A DNA stretch of 64,000 nt from JAFGLZ01 sp964390905 (GTDB lineage: Bacteria > Planctomycetota > Phycisphaerae > UBA1845 > JAFGLZ01), in NCBI GenBank assembly GCA_964390905.1, contig CAYMLO010000020.1:17863-81862 (forward strand). The letters run 5' to 3'. Under the pieces are notes generated by a model that saw only the letters and a list, made by a program, of their open reading frames with translations, did not search any database and was not told the DNA's origin. Position numbers and translations under genes: made by a program. The number at the start of each line of letters is the position of its first letter. Position 1 is the stretch's first letter. Of the stretch, positions 63,233 through 64,000 are shown in pieces.

Positions 63233-64000
63233 ATGCAGCCTGTGAATCGACGTGACTTCCTGAAGACATCCGCCCAGGCGGCCGCGGTCGCCACGGTCGC
63301 GGGACCGGCCTACGGGGTGACCGGCGCGAACGAGAAGATCCGCGTCGCCTGCGTGGGCGTCAACGGGCGCGGTTTCGGCCATGCCAGGGAGTTCTTGGGA
63401 TTGAAGCGCCTGGGCGTGGACGTGGTGGCGTTGTGCGACATCGACGAGCAGGTCCTCGAGCGACGACGGGCCGAGGTGGCCAAACTCCGCGGCGGCGCCA
63501 AGCCCGACGGGCACGTCGACATCCGCCATCTGCTCGCGGACAAGTCGATCGACGCCATCTCGGTCGCGACGACCAACCACTGGCATGCGCTGGCGACGGT
63601 GTGGGGCTGTCAGGCCGGCAAGGACGTCTACGTCGAGAAACCGGTCTCGTGGTGCATCCGCGAGGGTCGCAGGATGGTCGAGGCCGCCCGCAAGTACAAG
63701 CGCATCGTCCAGGTCGGCCAGCAACACCGCAGCAACGCGGTCGTCCGAAGGGCGGCGGCGCAGCTCCGCGCCGGCATCATCGGCGACGTCTACATGTCGC
63801 GATCGTTGGTCTTCCGGAAGCGAGAGTCGATCGGGACGAAGCCGCCGACCACGCCGCCCAAGCACGTCCACTACGACCTGTGGCTGGGGCCGGCCCGCAA
63901 GCAGCCTTATCACGAGAACCTGGTGCACTACAAGTGGCATTGGTTCTGGGATTTCGGCAACGGCGAGATCGGCAACAACGGGATCCACGCGATGGACCTG
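63233..64000 (+). CDS. Tat-exported Gfo/Idh/MocA oxidoreductase (3' end outside window)
   Basis: 256 codons are present, running off the window end without a stop. GAGG is six bases before the ATG. The N-terminus NRRDFLKTSAQAAAVATVAG is a twin-arginine signal. Then the Rossmann motif VACVGVNGRGFGHA, ALCDIDEQV, TTNHWHALATVWGCQAGKDV and the EKPVSW signature with the catalytic Lys. Typical of the abundant planctomycete secreted oxidoreductases acting on sugars. Substrate unknown. Confidence 0.92.
   Translation, partial: MQPVNRRDFLKTSAQAAAVATVAGPAYGVTGANEKIRVACVGVNGRGFGHAREFLGLKRLGVDVVALCDIDEQVLERRRAEVAKLRGGAKPDGHVDIRHLLADKSIDAISVATTNHWHALATVWGCQAGKDVYVEKPVSWCIREGRRMVEAARKYKRIVQVGQQHRSNAVVRRAAAQLRAGIIGDVYMSRSLVFRKRESIGTKPPTTPPKHVHYDLWLGPARKQPYHENLVHYKWHWFWDFGNGEIGNNGIHAMDL

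Noticed and set aside
1..64000. CRISPR array or rRNA genes
   Set aside because: No regularly spaced direct repeats of 25-40 bp and no rRNA-like sequence were seen.

Overview
The window is GC-rich and gene-dense. It looks like a chromosome segment of a Planctomycetota bacterium, probably Phycisphaerae-like. This is inferred from several PEP-CTERM proteins, two secreted proteins with the planctomycete-type prepilin leader (GFTLIELLVVVAIIALL), sulfatase-fold/TPR fusions, Gfo/Idh/MocA oxidoreductases, LamG and beta-helix secreted proteins, and a KdsB gene that implies a Kdo-containing outer membrane. Many genes have clear Shine-Dalgarno sites, and several start at GTG or TTG.

Layout. 0.1-7.5 kb: a LamG/beta-propeller protein, a Na+/Ca2+ antiporter, a PEP-CTERM protein and a large beta-helix (GH141-like) protein. 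7.7-9.4 kb: a 178-bp MITE and an ISKra4-type transposase. 9.5-15 kb: aspS, then two tandem PEP-CTERM paralogs, each preceded by a conserved promoter and leader and flanked by 59-bp palindromic modules. 15-17.5 kb: an ECF sigma / anti-sigma / secretin-N-domain operon. 17.6-27.2 kb: housekeeping genes (pyrG, kdsB, a lipoprotein, an Fe-alcohol dehydrogenase, a coiled-coil membrane protein, prfB with a programmed frameshift, a metallophosphatase, prs). 27.2-33 kb: the replication cluster dnaA-dnaN-dciA-gyrB without recF. 33.2-35.2 kb: a small unknown protein, then selD, which is itself a selenoprotein gene with an in-frame UGA, and an adjacent tRNA-Sec(UCA). 35.4-38.2 kb: an oxidoreductase, a tiny membrane peptide and a lipoprotein MsrB-MsrA fusion. 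38.9-44.6 kb: one 1914-residue exported protein combining a C45-type Ntn hydrolase, a PhoPQ-activated-protein domain and ten Ig-like repeats. 44.6-50.5 kb: a DegT aminotransferase, a flippase-like protein, a radical SAM protein, an MDR dehydrogenase, a UroD-family protein and a small membrane protein. 50.6-51.85 kb: a second copy of the MITE split by an internally deleted IS1182-like element with a 4-bp target duplication. 51.8-57.7 kb: two Thr-type sulfatase-fold/TPR lipoproteins and a metallophosphoesterase. 58-64 kb: an HU-like protein, two prepilin-like secreted paralogs, an EEP-family phosphatase, more palindromic repeats, and a Tat-exported oxidoreductase cut by the window edge.

How the parts relate. 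CTP made by PyrG is the co-substrate of KdsB. The replication genes share one strand and probably one operon. SelD makes the selenophosphate needed to charge the adjacent tRNA-Sec, and SelD itself needs that tRNA. The most interesting items are the Sec-encoding selD/selC pair, the family of 59-bp palindromes with conserved ends but different self-complementary interiors, the nested MITE/IS insertion, and the multi-domain exported fusion.
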